The notes under the pieces were generated by a model, which saw nothing but the letters and a program-made list of their open reading frames with translations, was not told the DNA's origin and did no database searches. The position numbers were made by a program, and so were the translations under genes. Of a stretch of DNA of 64,000 bases, positions 53,186 to 62,406 are shown piece after piece; the stretch's first letter is position 1, and each line of letters begins with the position of its first letter. This DNA is from Alkalicoccus urumqiensis (GTDB taxonomy: Bacteria > Bacillota > Bacilli > Bacillales > Salisediminibacteriaceae), in contig NZ_PVNS01000012.1 in NCBI RefSeq assembly GCF_002993335.1, forward strand, positions 1-64,000, written 5' to 3'.

Positions 53186-54763
53186 TTATCGATGATGCTG
53201 TAAGTTTTGGATATTTCCTTCATTATAAAGTGCAAATGCGCCTTTTCCGTTATGTTTGACAGAATACATCGCTTCATCCGCACGGGAAAGAAGTTCTTCG
53301 AGTTCCGTTCCATCCTGTGGTGCAAGACTCGCACCGATACTCGTCCGGATCGGAAGTTCCAGACCCCGCGTCTTCAGCGGCTGATCAATTAATGTTTTCT
53401 GCAGCTGGGAGATAAAGCGCTTCACTTCCTCCGTACTGGTATAGAAATAATAAAGGTTGAATTCGTCACCGCCTACTCTGGCCGCTCCCCCAAGTCCTGT
53501 AGTTTCTTTCTCAAGTATGGAAGCCAGGTGGGCAAGGTACTCATCTCCGGTCTGATGACCGTACGTATCATTGATCTTCTTAAAGCCATCAAGATCGACA
53601 TTAATCACCGCCACTTTCTGCTTTTCCTTCAGATGCTTCCGGACAGTTTCAGAAAAGGCCCGCCGGTTGGGAAGCTGTGTCAGCGTATCATGATACGCTA
53701 GATAACGGATCGTTTCTTCCGCTTTTTTTGTCTCTGTAACATCTCTCAGGATCATCATCAAGACCGGTTCATAATCGACCGTAATGAAATCACTGTCGAT
53801 CAATACCTTTCTTGGCACGCTTCCCGCTGTGATAACTTCTGATTCAAGCGCAGTAAGGGGCGTCTCCCCGTGCATGGCCGGAGCAAAAGTCTCCTCCCAT
53901 TCCGTCCGGGATTCCGGAGTAAGCCAGGTTGTGAAATCAAATCCTTTCAACTTCTTTTCTTCCAGGAGATAGTGGGCGGCCGGATTAGCATCCTGGATGA
54001 TACCGTAATTGTTTAACAGCAGAATGGCTGTCGGATTCCGTTCATACAGCGTCTTAAATTTCCTTGAACCCGCCTCTAAAAAATCAAATCGTGTCACAGC
54101 AAAAAACATCGCCCAGGCGCCGAAAATACCGGCGAAAATATATGGATACGGCGGTACAGCCCCCCGAATATCCAAATATCCGAACACGGTGTTCCAGGCA
54201 GCGCTGAAGAGGACAAATACAAACAGAATGAAATAGACCCGCTGCTCCATCGGACGCCGGGACCGCTTCCACTGTATGCCTACCAGCACTGTCATAATAA
54301 TTGTTGTAAACACTGCTGCACTGAGGGTTGTTAAATAAGCAGTATTAAATACAGGATAAATCCATGCCCCTTCCTGTTCGAACATACTGCTGTTCAACAC
54401 GTTGGTACCAGTGATAAACGTAAACAGCACAGGCAGGAGCGGAAGGTAAAAAATCCACGGATAAATCCACCTTGACATCTGCCGGTGTAACCCCGAAAAC
54501 AGAAAAAAGAAGTGAAAAAACAGGCTGGGTATCAGCACACCGGCATTACCAAAAACATAGGTGATGATAATTGGACTCAAGTCCACCGGCAGCTGATGCC
54601 GTACATATTCAGCCATAAACAATACAGTATAGCAGAATAAATACGCAGCAAGAAGCTGGTGCGTCCGCTTCCTAGGGTTTCTCCACAGAAGAATGAGACT
54701 CATATGGAGCAGCAGAAAAGCAGGCACTAAATAGACGAATACGTATAATAGGACCTCCTCCAT
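53186..54763 (-). CDS. Membrane diguanylate cyclase (7TM-PAS-GGDEF)
   Basis: A 525-residue sensor. N-terminal seven-helix membrane domain of the histidine-kinase type (about 1-225), a PAS domain (about 235-350; FKTLYERNPTAILLLNNYGIIQDANPAAHYLL) and a GGDEF domain (about 357-515; ARVGGDEFNLYYF). The catalytic signature is intact, so it probably makes c-di-GMP. The four residues that would form the RxxD inhibitory site are absent, suggesting no product feedback. It is 15 bases upstream of the Gfo/Idh gene. Confidence 0.9.
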   Translation of the reverse strand: MEEVLLYVFVYLVPAFLLLHMSLILLWRNPRKRTHQLLAAYLFCYTVLFMAEYVRHQLPVDLSPIIITYVFGNAGVLIPSLFFHFFFLFSGLHRQMSRWIYPWIFYLPLLPVLFTFITGTNVLNSSMFEQEGAWIYPVFNTAYLTTLSAAVFTTIIMTVLVGIQWKRSRRPMEQRVYFILFVFVLFSAAWNTVFGYLDIRGAVPPYPYIFAGIFGAWAMFFAVTRFDFLEAGSRKFKTLYERNPTAILLLNNYGIIQDANPAAHYLLEEKKLKGFDFTTWLTPESRTEWEETFAPAMHGETPLTALESEVITAGSVPRKVLIDSDFITVDYEPVLMMILRDVTETKKAEETIRYLAYHDTLTQLPNRRAFSETVRKHLKEKQKVAVINVDLDGFKKINDTYGHQTGDEYLAHLASILEKETTGLGGAARVGGDEFNLYYFYTSTEEVKRFISQLQKTLIDQPLKTRGLELPIRTSIGASLAPQDGTELEELLSRADEAMYSVKHNGKGAFALYNEGNIQNLQHHR

Positions 54764-54816
54764 GCTGAACCCCTGCTTTCTCTGTGACAGCTTTGATTCC
54801 TTACTTCATAAATTCG

Positions 54817-55362
54817 TTACATATACGTTTTTTCCTGCTTCGGCTGTACTATTATTTTGTCCCAGCCATACGCTTCCTCTTTCAGCGTCGTTCCTTTTAT
54901 GGTGGTTTCATCTTCCATCAGCGGCCCCTGGGCGTGCTTTTGAAAGTAGGACGCGGAAGAAAAAGAGGAGGGCACCCATAGAGCAGCCCGCTTGTGGCCG
55001 ATTTCCTGCAGATGTCCCATAATTTCTTCCAGCAGTTTCGTTCCTGCGCCGCGCTCCTGATAATCCGGGTGGATAAACAGTGCATACACTTCTCCTGTAT
55101 AGCGGATTCGAAGTTTAGCGTCCCTCATCGTTCCGCCCAGGCCAAAGCCGACTACCTTGCCATCTTGTTCTGCAGTGTACATTTTCGTTCCACCGCTCGT
55201 CGCACCGGCGAAATTCTTCTCCCACTTCCTTAACCGGTCCTCTACGGTCCAGGAAGCCATTGTGTCCGCAGAGAATAAATGACGTGCTTCCTTTCGCCAC
55301 GCTTTCACGTGAATATCAGCCACCGCCGGGAGGTCTTCTCTCACCGTTTCCCGGATATGCAT
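54817..55362 (-). CDS. GNAT-family N-acetyltransferase
   Basis: A 181-residue acetyltransferase. MHIRETVREDLPAVADIHVKAWR is the common start, and the acetyl-CoA motif is LFIHPDYQERGAGTKLLEEIMGHL. Its substrate is unknown. The start at 55362 has GGAGGTG at 6 bases. It lies 5 bases after the DEAD-box helicase gene and may be cotranscribed with it. Confidence 0.88.
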   Translation of the reverse strand: MHIRETVREDLPAVADIHVKAWRKEARHLFSADTMASWTVEDRLRKWEKNFAGATSGGTKMYTAEQDGKVVGFGLGGTMRDAKLRIRYTGEVYALFIHPDYQERGAGTKLLEEIMGHLQEIGHKRAALWVPSSFSSASYFQKHAQGPLMEDETTIKGTTLKEEAYGWDKIIVQPKQEKTYM

Positions 55363-55367
55363 GCTGC

Positions 55368-56495
55368 TCACCTCCATGTCAGCTTCCCGCTCTTTAATTC
55401 TCCTTTTTTCAGCGAAATACCGAGAATGTCTGTCAACTGCTGCAGGCGCTCAAATTCGCCTTTCGTTACAAGCGAAACAACAATTCCTCTTCTTCCGGCA
55501 CGGGCTGTTCTGCCGGCCCGATGAACATACTGATGTACATCATTTGCCAGATCATACTGGATAATATGTGTCAGTGCCGGGATGTCGAGCCCCCTTGAAG
55601 CAACATCTGTAGCTGTCAGAATATCCGCTTTTCGTGATTTCAGCGCCTGTACCGCCTGCTCCCGGCTCTGCTTATTGTTGTCTCCTTCAAGTGAAACGAC
55701 CTTCCGGTTATGATGTTCGAGTCTTTCCGACTGCATCCGCAGCTGGCTGCGGTCATTGCAGAAAATCATACCGTAAAAATCATCGAGTGCAGTCAGTTTC
55801 TGCAGGTACTCCGTTTTCTGCCGGCGGTCGCCGAGTAGATAGATATGATCCATCTGCTGCAGCAGTTCTTTATCTGCTTTAATCCGGATTTCTTTCATAT
55901 CCCCAAACAGCTGAGCTGTTTCTTTACGGATGCGGGGCGGAATCGTGGCTGAAAAAGCTGCTTTGACTGCTTCGTTCGGGCAGGCTTTTACCATGTTCTC
56001 CACGGAGCTCTTATGCTCTTTCGCCATGAGCTGATCCGCCTCATCGAGAATCAGCATTTTTACTTGATGAAGCTTCAGTTTTTTCATCTGAGAGAGTTCA
56101 TGAAGTCTTCCCGGTGTCCCTACGATCAACTGCGGCTTTTTTTTCAGTTTCTCGACCTGGCGCTTTACATTCGCGCCGCCGATCAGCATCAGCGCTTCAA
56201 GACCGGTTCCTTCTGTCCAATACTGCATTTCCTCATATATTTGTGAGGCAAGCTCCCTTGAGGAAACCATTACAACGATCTGCGCCTGTTTTACAGAAGC
56301 ATCTGCAGCTTCTACTGCTGGAAGTAGAAACGCGAGCGTTTTTCCAGAGCCTGTCGGCGCTTCTGCCGTTACGTTATTTCCTTCTCTCAAGAGCGGAATG
56401 ACGTGTTCCTGCACTTCAGTAAGTCCCGGGTAAGCCCGGGCTCTCCATTTCTCCTGTACGATGTCCGGAATGAAATCCGGAAGTGTATTTGACAT
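55368..56495 (-). CDS. yfmL: DEAD-box RNA helicase (YfmL type)
   Basis: A 375-residue minimal DEAD-box helicase without a C-terminal extension, the size of B. subtilis YfmL (ribosome-assembly linked). Motifs in order: Q motif region, I APTGSGKT, Ia SSRELASQ, Ib TPGRLHEL, II DEAD, III SAT, V ATDVASRGLDIP and VI HRAGRTARAG. The assignment to YfmL rests on length. Confidence 0.9.
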   Translation of the reverse strand: MSNTLPDFIPDIVQEKWRARAYPGLTEVQEHVIPLLREGNNVTAEAPTGSGKTLAFLLPAVEAADASVKQAQIVVMVSSRELASQIYEEMQYWTEGTGLEALMLIGGANVKRQVEKLKKKPQLIVGTPGRLHELSQMKKLKLHQVKMLILDEADQLMAKEHKSSVENMVKACPNEAVKAAFSATIPPRIRKETAQLFGDMKEIRIKADKELLQQMDHIYLLGDRRQKTEYLQKLTALDDFYGMIFCNDRSQLRMQSERLEHHNRKVVSLEGDNNKQSREQAVQALKSRKADILTATDVASRGLDIPALTHIIQYDLANDVHQYVHRAGRTARAGRRGIVVSLVTKGEFERLQQLTDILGISLKKGELKSGKLTWR

Positions 56496-56610
56496 GTATA
56501 TTCTCCTTTAAAAAACCTGATTCACTGCGTTTCCTGCTTGAAAGGGCAGCGCTTCTCTCATTGTACACGAGCCGGAGACAATTGAGAAACACCCAATGCC
56601 AAAAGCAAAA

Positions 56611-56637
56611 AATCCGCTCTCCGAAAGAGAGCGGATT
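56611..56637 (-). terminator. Terminator of the aldehyde dehydrogenase gene
   Basis: AATCCGCTCTC/GAGAGCGGATT, an 11-base stem, followed on the minus strand by TTTTTTGC. Confidence 0.88.
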
Positions 56638-56648
56638 TCCGTATACGG

Positions 56649-58097
56649 TTACTGCTGGTCCTGCTTATACTGCATGTACACAACCTGTGTACTGAGAAAT
56701 TCTCCAAAACCGTGTTTTCCGTCTGCGCCGCCGATACCAGACTGTCTGAAGCCAGCGTGATAGCCCTGTACGGCCTCGAAATTTTCGCGGTTCACAAACG
56801 TTTCACCAAAGCGAAGCCCATTGGACAGCTTCATTGCTTCATGATAATTTTCTGTGAAAATGGATGAAGAAAGGCCATAATCAGAATCATTTGCCATGTC
56901 AATCACTTCGTCCAGATTCTTATACGTGACGATAGGAAGAACCGGGCCGAAAATTTCTTCCTGGATAATTTCCATCGTCTGCGTTGCGCCTCCGATTACC
57001 GTCGGCTCGTAGAAATAGCCGGTCTGATCTGACTTTCTGCCTCCGGTAAGCACTTTCGCTCCTTCTTTTACTGCATTCTGCACCATTTCATCCACTTCAT
57101 CTATCCGGTCCTCACTTACAAGAGGACCCATGTCCAGAGAATCATCCTTCAGCGGATCGCCGAAGCTTACATTCTTCATGGCTTCTGTAATTTTCTCCGT
57201 GAATGCCTCCGCTACATCTTCGTGCACGTATACCCGTTCGGCATTCGTACACGCCTGCCCGGCATTAATAATCCGGCTCTTCGTAATATTTTCCACTGCC
57301 GTATCAAGATCGGCATGTTTCGTTACAATTGCAGGAGCTTTTCCTCCCAGTTCCAGATTTACTTTCGTAATATTCTGGGCTGCAGCTTCCATAACTTTAA
57401 TTCCTGCCGGCACACTTCCGGTCATCGTCACCATCGCTACTTTTTTATGCGATGCCAGAGCGTTTCCAAGCGTAGACCCTTTTCCGGTGATGAAGTTATA
57501 TACCCCTTCCGGAAGGATATCCATGTCATGCACCATTTCCGTAAAGAAGGCTGCAGTATTCGGTGTCTGCTGGGATGGCTTCAGTACAATCGTACATCCG
57601 GCAACGAGGGAAGTAGCTACTTTCCTTGCCAGAATAAATACAGGGAAGTTCCAGGGTACAATACCGCCGATGACACCGATTGGTCTGCGGTGAATAAAAA
57701 TGTTCTCATTCGGACGGTCACTCGGCATGATCTCGCCTTCTATCCGGCGAGCCCACTCGGACATGTATTGGAAGTAGTCAATCGCCAGATCGACTTCCCC
57801 TTCAGCCATTTCTCTGCTCTTACCTTGTTCTTCAATGAGCAGACGGACGAATGTTTCCCGGTTTTCACCCATCTTCAGACCGATTTGGCGGACAATTCTG
57901 CCCCGTTCAATCGCTGGACGTGCTCCCCACGACTGCTGTGCTTTGGATGCTGCTTCCACAGCTTTATTGACATCATCTTCATTTCCGCTTGTAATTCTGG
58001 AAATAACTTCTTCCGTAGCGGGGTTGACGATATCGATCCACTCTTCTGAACCAGAGGTGACGTATTGTCCGTTTATATACATTTCGTGCGTTTTCAT
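56649..58097 (-). CDS. NAD-dependent aldehyde dehydrogenase
   Basis: A 482-residue aldehyde dehydrogenase. The catalytic cysteine lies in NAGQACTNAERVYVHEDV, the glutamate in NLELGGKAPAIV, and the cofactor loop in MTGSVPAGIKVMEAAA. IGGIVPWNFPVFILARK is also conserved. It resembles the lactaldehyde dehydrogenase (AldA) branch, but the substrate (lactaldehyde, glycolaldehyde, betaine aldehyde) is not settled by sequence. Single gene with its own terminator. Confidence 0.9.
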   Translation of the reverse strand: MKTHEMYINGQYVTSGSEEWIDIVNPATEEVISRITSGNEDDVNKAVEAASKAQQSWGARPAIERGRIVRQIGLKMGENRETFVRLLIEEQGKSREMAEGEVDLAIDYFQYMSEWARRIEGEIMPSDRPNENIFIHRRPIGVIGGIVPWNFPVFILARKVATSLVAGCTIVLKPSQQTPNTAAFFTEMVHDMDILPEGVYNFITGKGSTLGNALASHKKVAMVTMTGSVPAGIKVMEAAAQNITKVNLELGGKAPAIVTKHADLDTAVENITKSRIINAGQACTNAERVYVHEDVAEAFTEKITEAMKNVSFGDPLKDDSLDMGPLVSEDRIDEVDEMVQNAVKEGAKVLTGGRKSDQTGYFYEPTVIGGATQTMEIIQEEIFGPVLPIVTYKNLDEVIDMANDSDYGLSSSIFTENYHEAMKLSNGLRFGETFVNRENFEAVQGYHAGFRQSGIGGADGKHGFGEFLSTQVVYMQYKQDQQ

Positions 58098-58259
58098 TGT
58101 AATTCCTCCTCATTGTGGCAATATCTGCACTATTCCTTTATCCCTTGCTTCATAAACAGGACAATGAGGCAGTTTTAAATAATCCCTACTTTTTACTCAC
58201 TTTTCATATGTAGTTTACATTTTGTTATAATATGTACATTTTCTCGATTACCTACAAAA

Positions 58260-58282
58260 AAAAACCGGCCGCAGCCGGTTTT
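58260..58282 (-). terminator. Terminator of the 43-residue gene
   Basis: AAAACCGGC-/GCCGGTTTT palindrome with T run on the minus strand, immediately after the small gene's stop codon. Confidence 0.8.
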
Positions 58283-58283
58283 A

Positions 58284-58415
58284 TCAATGGACAAGTCTGT
58301 CTTCTTTTTCTTCATTATCTTCTTCTTTTTCAGGATAGGCAGGTCCGCCTTCACTGATCATGTTCTGGACAGCAGCTTCTTCCTCTTCCAGCATTGTCAC
58401 TACTTTTTTCTTCAC
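58284..58415 (-). CDS. Small acidic peptide gene (43 residues)
   Basis: GTG start preceded by a strong AAAGGAGGTGG ribosome site at about 8 bases, ending just before a perfect terminator. The product begins MKKKVVTMLEEEEAAVQNM and is largely glutamate and lysine in its second half, helical and water-soluble. I know no family for it. The ribosome site plus terminator make it a likely real gene. It lies 22 bases after galE on the same strand. Confidence 0.6.
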   Translation of the reverse strand: MKKKVVTMLEEEEAAVQNMISEGGPAYPEKEEDNEEKEDRLVH

Positions 58416-58437
58416 TGGAAGCCACCTCCTTTATATC

Positions 58438-59451
58438 CTATTCCCCCTTTTGCGTGTTCTTATGCATCTCCTCTTTCCATTTCCATGCATGCAGGCACAT
58501 TTCTTCAAGCGTACAGGATGCTTTCCAGCCGAGCTCTCTTTCCGCCCGGGAGGCATCTGCCCAATTTTCTGCCGGGTCCCCCGGACGCCGCGCTTTTGCT
58601 TCCCACGCTATATGTTTTCCGCTTACCCGCTCGACCATATTTATTAATTCAAGGACCGTGGTTCCCCTGCCTGTTCCAAGATTATACACATGAAACCCAT
58701 GTTTCTGTGACGCTGCAGCAGCAATATGCCCATCGGCCAGATCCATGACATGAATGTAATCCCTAATACCTGTACCATCTTTTGTGTCGTAGTCTGTTCC
58801 ATAAACATCAACAGCATCCCGTTCACCGGCAGCCGCCTCCAATAGTATCGGCATAAGATTGGCTGGTGTACCTGCGGGATTTTCGCCGACGGCGATAGAA
58901 GGATGAGCTCCTACAGGATTGAAGTAGCGAAGCGCTGTAATCTGCCACGCTGGGTCTGCCTGCGCTATATCTTCAAGCATCTGTTCGATCATTGCTTTGG
59001 AATGTCCATACGGATTTATCGGATTTTTGGGCGTGCTTTCTGATACAGGCATCGATTCGCAGTTCCCATAAACAGCGGCTGACGAACTAAAGATCAGTTT
59101 TTTTACTTGATAGTCTTCCATTATTTCAAGCAGACATAGTGTCATCTGCAGATTTTCACGGTAGTACAACAGCGGTTTTTCGACAGATTCTCCTGCCGCT
59201 TTCAATCCCGCAAAATGAATCACTGCTTCTACGTTATATTTCTGGAACACCCGCTCCAGATCTTCTTTCGTTTTTACATCTCCATCCTCTACCTCAGGTG
59301 CTCTTCCTGCCGCAGCTGTGATACGGTTTATCTGTTCCGCGCTGCTTCTTGTGAAATTATCCATTACAATGACATCATTCTCTTTTTCCAGAAGTCTTAC
59401 AGCGGTATGACTTCCGAGATAACCAGCTCCACCGGTAATTAAAATGGCCAT
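58438..59451 (-). CDS. galE: UDP-glucose 4-epimerase
   Basis: A 337-residue short-chain dehydrogenase-fold enzyme interconverting UDP-glucose and UDP-galactose. NAD loop ILITGGAGYLGSHTAVRLLE, the serine region FSSSAAVYGNCE, and the catalytic YxxxK in NPYGHSKAMIEQ are intact. The start at 59451 follows GAGGG at 6 bases; upstream in-frame sequence is non-homologous. No other gal gene is adjacent, so it probably serves wall or capsule sugar supply. Confidence 0.95.
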   Translation of the reverse strand: MAILITGGAGYLGSHTAVRLLEKENDVIVMDNFTRSSAEQINRITAAAGRAPEVEDGDVKTKEDLERVFQKYNVEAVIHFAGLKAAGESVEKPLLYYRENLQMTLCLLEIMEDYQVKKLIFSSSAAVYGNCESMPVSESTPKNPINPYGHSKAMIEQMLEDIAQADPAWQITALRYFNPVGAHPSIAVGENPAGTPANLMPILLEAAAGERDAVDVYGTDYDTKDGTGIRDYIHVMDLADGHIAAAASQKHGFHVYNLGTGRGTTVLELINMVERVSGKHIAWEAKARRPGDPAENWADASRAERELGWKASCTLEEMCLHAWKWKEEMHKNTQKGE

Positions 59452-59528
59452 TAAATTCCCTCGTTTCTGCACGTATCTGTCTACTGTATGTATACAGATT
59501 GTAAGTGAATTCCTCTTTAAAAAGCAAA

Positions 59529-59562
59529 AAAAGCTGCTTCCGCCCGATGCGGAAGCAGCTTT
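59529..59562 (-). terminator. Terminator of the first csp gene
   Basis: AAAGCTGCTTCCGC/GCGGAAGCAGCTTT, a 14-base stem followed by TTTTTGCTTT on the minus strand. Confidence 0.9.
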
Positions 59563-59573
59563 CATTGGTATAA

Positions 59574-59774
59574 TTACTGCTTTTGAACGTTAGCAGCTTG
59601 TGGTCCGCGCTGACCCTGCTCGATTTCAAAAGATACTGTCTGGCCTTCTTCAAGGGACTTGAAGCCTTCTTCCTGAATAGCGGAGAAGTGAACGAATACG
59701 TCGTCCTGTCCTTCAACCTCGATGAAACCGAAACCTTTTTCTGCGTTGAACCATTTTACTGTACCTTGTGTCAT
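59574..59774 (-). CDS. Cold-shock protein, copy A
   Basis: A 66-residue CspA/CspB-family nucleic-acid chaperone: [20 protein letters not shown] with RNP1 (KGFGFI) and RNP2 (VFVHF). The protein is identical to copy B at 59936, while the DNA differs at about 13 synonymous positions. AGGAGG at 8 bases precedes the ATG, and a leader of about 117 bases with a conserved GCTTATTGAGGTTC block precedes it. Confidence 0.97.
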   Translation of the reverse strand: MTQGTVKWFNAEKGFGFIEVEGQDDVFVHFSAIQEEGFKSLEEGQTVSFEIEQGQRGPQAANVQKQ

Positions 59775-59891
59775 ACTAAATTCCTCCTGTTGGGTTTTAC
59801 CCAGAATATATTACTTAATGAGCTGTTCTTTCCGATCGTACAGGAGGAAACATTTCCACCTTGCTGACGAGAAAATAGAACCTCAATAAGC
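59775..59891 (-). promoter_or_regulatory. Cold-shock-type 5' leader of copy A
   Basis: From the GCTTATTGAGGTTC block (59891-59878) to the ATG. A hairpin TGGGT/ACCCA sits directly before the AGGAGG site, and the block TTAAGTAATA, also present in copy B, precedes it. Probably a temperature-responsive mRNA leader, though the fold is inferred. Confidence 0.6.
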
Positions 59892-59908
59892 AGTGAGATT
59901 TTTAAAAG

Positions 59909-59929
59909 CTGTCCAGTTCTGCAGGACAG
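59909..59929 (-). terminator. Terminator of the second csp gene
   Basis: CTGTCC/GGACAG stem just past the copy B stop, followed by CTTTTAAAAA on the minus strand. Confidence 0.65.
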
Positions 59930-59935
59930 AAACAA

Positions 59936-60136
59936 TTACTGCTTCTGTACGTTAGCAGCCTGTGGCCCGCGCTGTCCCTGCTCGATTTCGAAAGAAACTG
60001 TCTGGCCTTCTTCAAGTGACTTGAAGCCTTCTTCCTGAATAGCGGAGAAGTGAACGAATACGTCGTCCTGACCTTCAACTTCGATGAAACCGAAACCTTT
60101 TTCTGCGTTGAACCACTTAACTGTACCTTGAGTCAT
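59936..60136 (-). CDS. Cold-shock protein, copy B
   Basis: 66 residues, identical in protein sequence to copy A. Same RNP1/RNP2 motifs. The ATG follows AGGAGG at 7-8 bases. A leader of about 128 bases shares GCTTATTGAGGTTC, TTAAGTAATA and a pre-ribosome-site hairpin with copy A. A probable -10 (TATACT) lies upstream. Tandem duplicate, 161 bases apart. Confidence 0.97.
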   Translation of the reverse strand: MTQGTVKWFNAEKGFGFIEVEGQDDVFVHFSAIQEEGFKSLEEGQTVSFEIEQGQRGPQAANVQKQ

Positions 60137-60264
60137 GCTTAAATCCTCCTGCGCGGTTGTTTGAACCGCATGTTTATTACTTAATTGAGACGTTCTGTTA
60201 GTCGTGCAAGTGGAACTTGATTAAGTTCACCATCTTACCCTTACCTATCCGAACCTCAATAAGC
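60137..60264 (-). promoter_or_regulatory. Cold-shock-type 5' leader of copy B
   Basis: Begins with GCTTATTGAGGTTC (60264-60251) and includes GCGGTT/AACCGC just before the AGGAGG site. TATACT with the TGTAC context lies upstream near 60277-60282. Confidence 0.6.
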
Positions 60265-60311
60265 TAGTTCCTAGTATAGTACAGCGAGCAGGAAAAAGAA
60301 ACCCTTTTCGC

Positions 60312-61202
60312 TTAATTTGCCGTCTCTTTTTTCTTCCAGGTAGTCATAATCACACCGGAAATAACGATGAAAGCACCGATGATCTGCGGCAGCACAATCG
60401 TTTCACCAAGAAGCAGCCAGGCACCAGCAATCGTCGCTGGAGGGAGAAGATTTAAAAATACAGACGCTCTTCCGGCCCCGAGAATCCCGACCGCCCGGTT
60501 GAATAAAAGGAGTGCAACGACGGATGGAAAAATCCCCAGGTATAAGAGGCCGCCCCAGGACGCGCCCCAGTCTGCATCCGGCACGCCGCCGATCAGCCAT
60601 TCGCCGGCAGCGAACGGGAAGAGAACGATGACGGAGAGAACATTCATAATGAAGAGTGCTGCAAACGCAGGAAACAAATACATGTACCTGCGGACGAGCA
60701 GCGAGTACACAGACCAGCAGACAATGGCGCCGATCATAATCAGATCTCCAGGATTCCAGTCCATCGCGAGAAGCCTCTCAACACTGCCTTCTGTTATGAC
60801 ATAAAGCGCCCCGGCTAAGGAAACTACTACACCGGCCCACTGACGGGGCTTCAGTGTTTCCTTAAGAATCAGCGCCGCTGCCGTAATCGTTACTGCTGGA
60901 ATGACGGTTTCCAGGACAGATACATTCGCTGCGGACGTGTACTGCAGCGAACCGTAAATAAACGTATTAAAAAACGTTACTCCACTCAGTGTCATCCAGA
61001 AAAACGGCCATTTATAAGTGAGAAACAGCCTCCTCTCTCTCCATGCACGCCCTGCACCTAGCGGAATTAATAAAAGTGCTGCCAGAGAAAGCCGTATCCA
61101 GGCAATCGTAAAAGGGGGGAGATCATTTAATGCTTTCCCGGTGATAATATTTCCTGCATAAAACAAAACCACCAGAACCATAAAAATGGAGCCGCGTATC
61201 AT
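60312..61202 (-). CDS. EamA/DMT-family permease
   Basis: A 296-residue drug/metabolite transporter-superfamily protein with ten predicted helices in two five-helix EamA repeats. GNIITGKALNDLPPFTIAWIRLSLAALLLIPLG and the second-half SVVALLLFNRAVGILGAGRASVFLNLLPPATIAGAWLLLGE are typical. The substrate is unknown; many members export amino acids. Its ATG directly follows the TAA of the aldo/keto reductase gene. Confidence 0.88.
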   Translation of the reverse strand: MIRGSIFMVLVVLFYAGNIITGKALNDLPPFTIAWIRLSLAALLLIPLGAGRAWRERRLFLTYKWPFFWMTLSGVTFFNTFIYGSLQYTSAANVSVLETVIPAVTITAAALILKETLKPRQWAGVVVSLAGALYVITEGSVERLLAMDWNPGDLIMIGAIVCWSVYSLLVRRYMYLFPAFAALFIMNVLSVIVLFPFAAGEWLIGGVPDADWGASWGGLLYLGIFPSVVALLLFNRAVGILGAGRASVFLNLLPPATIAGAWLLLGETIVLPQIIGAFIVISGVIMTTWKKKETAN

Positions 61203-62120
61203 TTACGGAAGGTCATTCCCTGCTGCCCGGTAAAGTTCATACCATTCTTCACGGGTCATTTTCACATTTGAAGCTTCCGCTGCTCCGGCGATGCGTTCTG
61301 TATTCATACTCCCGATCACGGGCTGCACACTCAGTGGGAGTCTTAAGATCCAGGCGAGTGCTGCAGCCGTATTGGTGACACCTTTCTTCTCCGCAAAAGA
61401 ATCCAGCGCTTTATTCACTTCCGGAAACTGGTCATTATTGAGAAACGGTCCCTCGATCATGCCGTGCTGCAGCGGTGACCATGCCTGAAGTGTCATGCCG
61501 CGTTTACGCGTATATTCCAGCAGCCCGCCGTCGCGGTTGACAGCTGCATCATTACGCATATTCACATTGAAACCTGCATCGATCATCGGTGTGTGCATCA
61601 GACTTAGCTGAAGTTGATTAACGTGCAGTTTTTCATCAAACGCGTCTTCCAGAAGCTCCACCTGCCCCGGATGCTGATTGCTGACACCGAAGTGTGTTAC
61701 TTTCCCTTCCCGGCGCAGTTGATGGAATGCTTCTGCTGTTTCTTCCGGCTCCATCAGTGCGTCCGGCCGGTGAAGCAGCAGTATATCCATGTAATCAGTG
61801 CCCAGACGCTTCAGGGATTCTTCTACGGAGCGCACGATATGCTCTTTTGAGAAGTCGAAGAAGCCTCCCCTGATTCCGCACTTTGATTGAATAATCATGT
61901 GCTGACGGTCCGGTCCGTTCAGATCGACTGCCTTTCCGAAAATTTCCTCTGATTCTCCTTTACCGTAGATATCTGCATGATCAAACAGTGTGATACCCGC
62001 TTCCATGGAGGTGCGGATCACTTTCTCTGCTTCGGCGGCGTTCAGCTGGTTCATCCTCATACAGCCAAGCGCAATTTCTCCTGTATGTACTCCTGAAGTT
62101 CCTATTTCTATCTGCTTCAT
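61203..62120 (-). CDS. Aldo/keto reductase
   Basis: A 305-residue NADPH-dependent aldo/keto reductase. Catalytic residues are visible: Asp and Tyr in FDHADIYGKGESEEIFG, Lys in IIQSKCGIR and His in DILLLHRPDALM. It resembles the YdhF-like branch. I place the start at 62120 (MKQIEIGTSG); the GTG at 62132 would sit on the GGAAGG site. It is coupled to the EamA permease. Confidence 0.88.
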   Translation of the reverse strand: MKQIEIGTSGVHTGEIALGCMRMNQLNAAEAEKVIRTSMEAGITLFDHADIYGKGESEEIFGKAVDLNGPDRQHMIIQSKCGIRGGFFDFSKEHIVRSVEESLKRLGTDYMDILLLHRPDALMEPEETAEAFHQLRREGKVTHFGVSNQHPGQVELLEDAFDEKLHVNQLQLSLMHTPMIDAGFNVNMRNDAAVNRDGGLLEYTRKRGMTLQAWSPLQHGMIEGPFLNNDQFPEVNKALDSFAEKKGVTNTAAALAWILRLPLSVQPVIGSMNTERIAGAAEASNVKMTREEWYELYRAAGNDLP

Positions 62121-62406
62121 TTTATTATTCACCCTTCCTTCTCTCTTAATCGAAAACACCTTTAGTTTAGCACATCTGCGCCAATTTATTTGCCTTAAAT
62201 CGCTCTAATGGATCTCAATTATAAAAAATTACATTTAATGTATTTTTTATAGTTTTTAATTCGAATAATCCGGTGAAATTCTGAGGATGATGACAGATTT
62301 ACCAAATAGATGGTTCCTATTATAGTTGGGGGAAGAAAAAGCGCTTTCGTTTTTTCTTTGAGATGTCGTTTTCACGTGATTATTTAACCCCCGGGAGGGA
62401 TATCGT

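Noticed and set aside
59574-60136. The csp pair as a repeat array
   Set aside because: It is two coding genes with silent differences and separate leaders, not an array of short repeats. I see no CRISPR array in the window.
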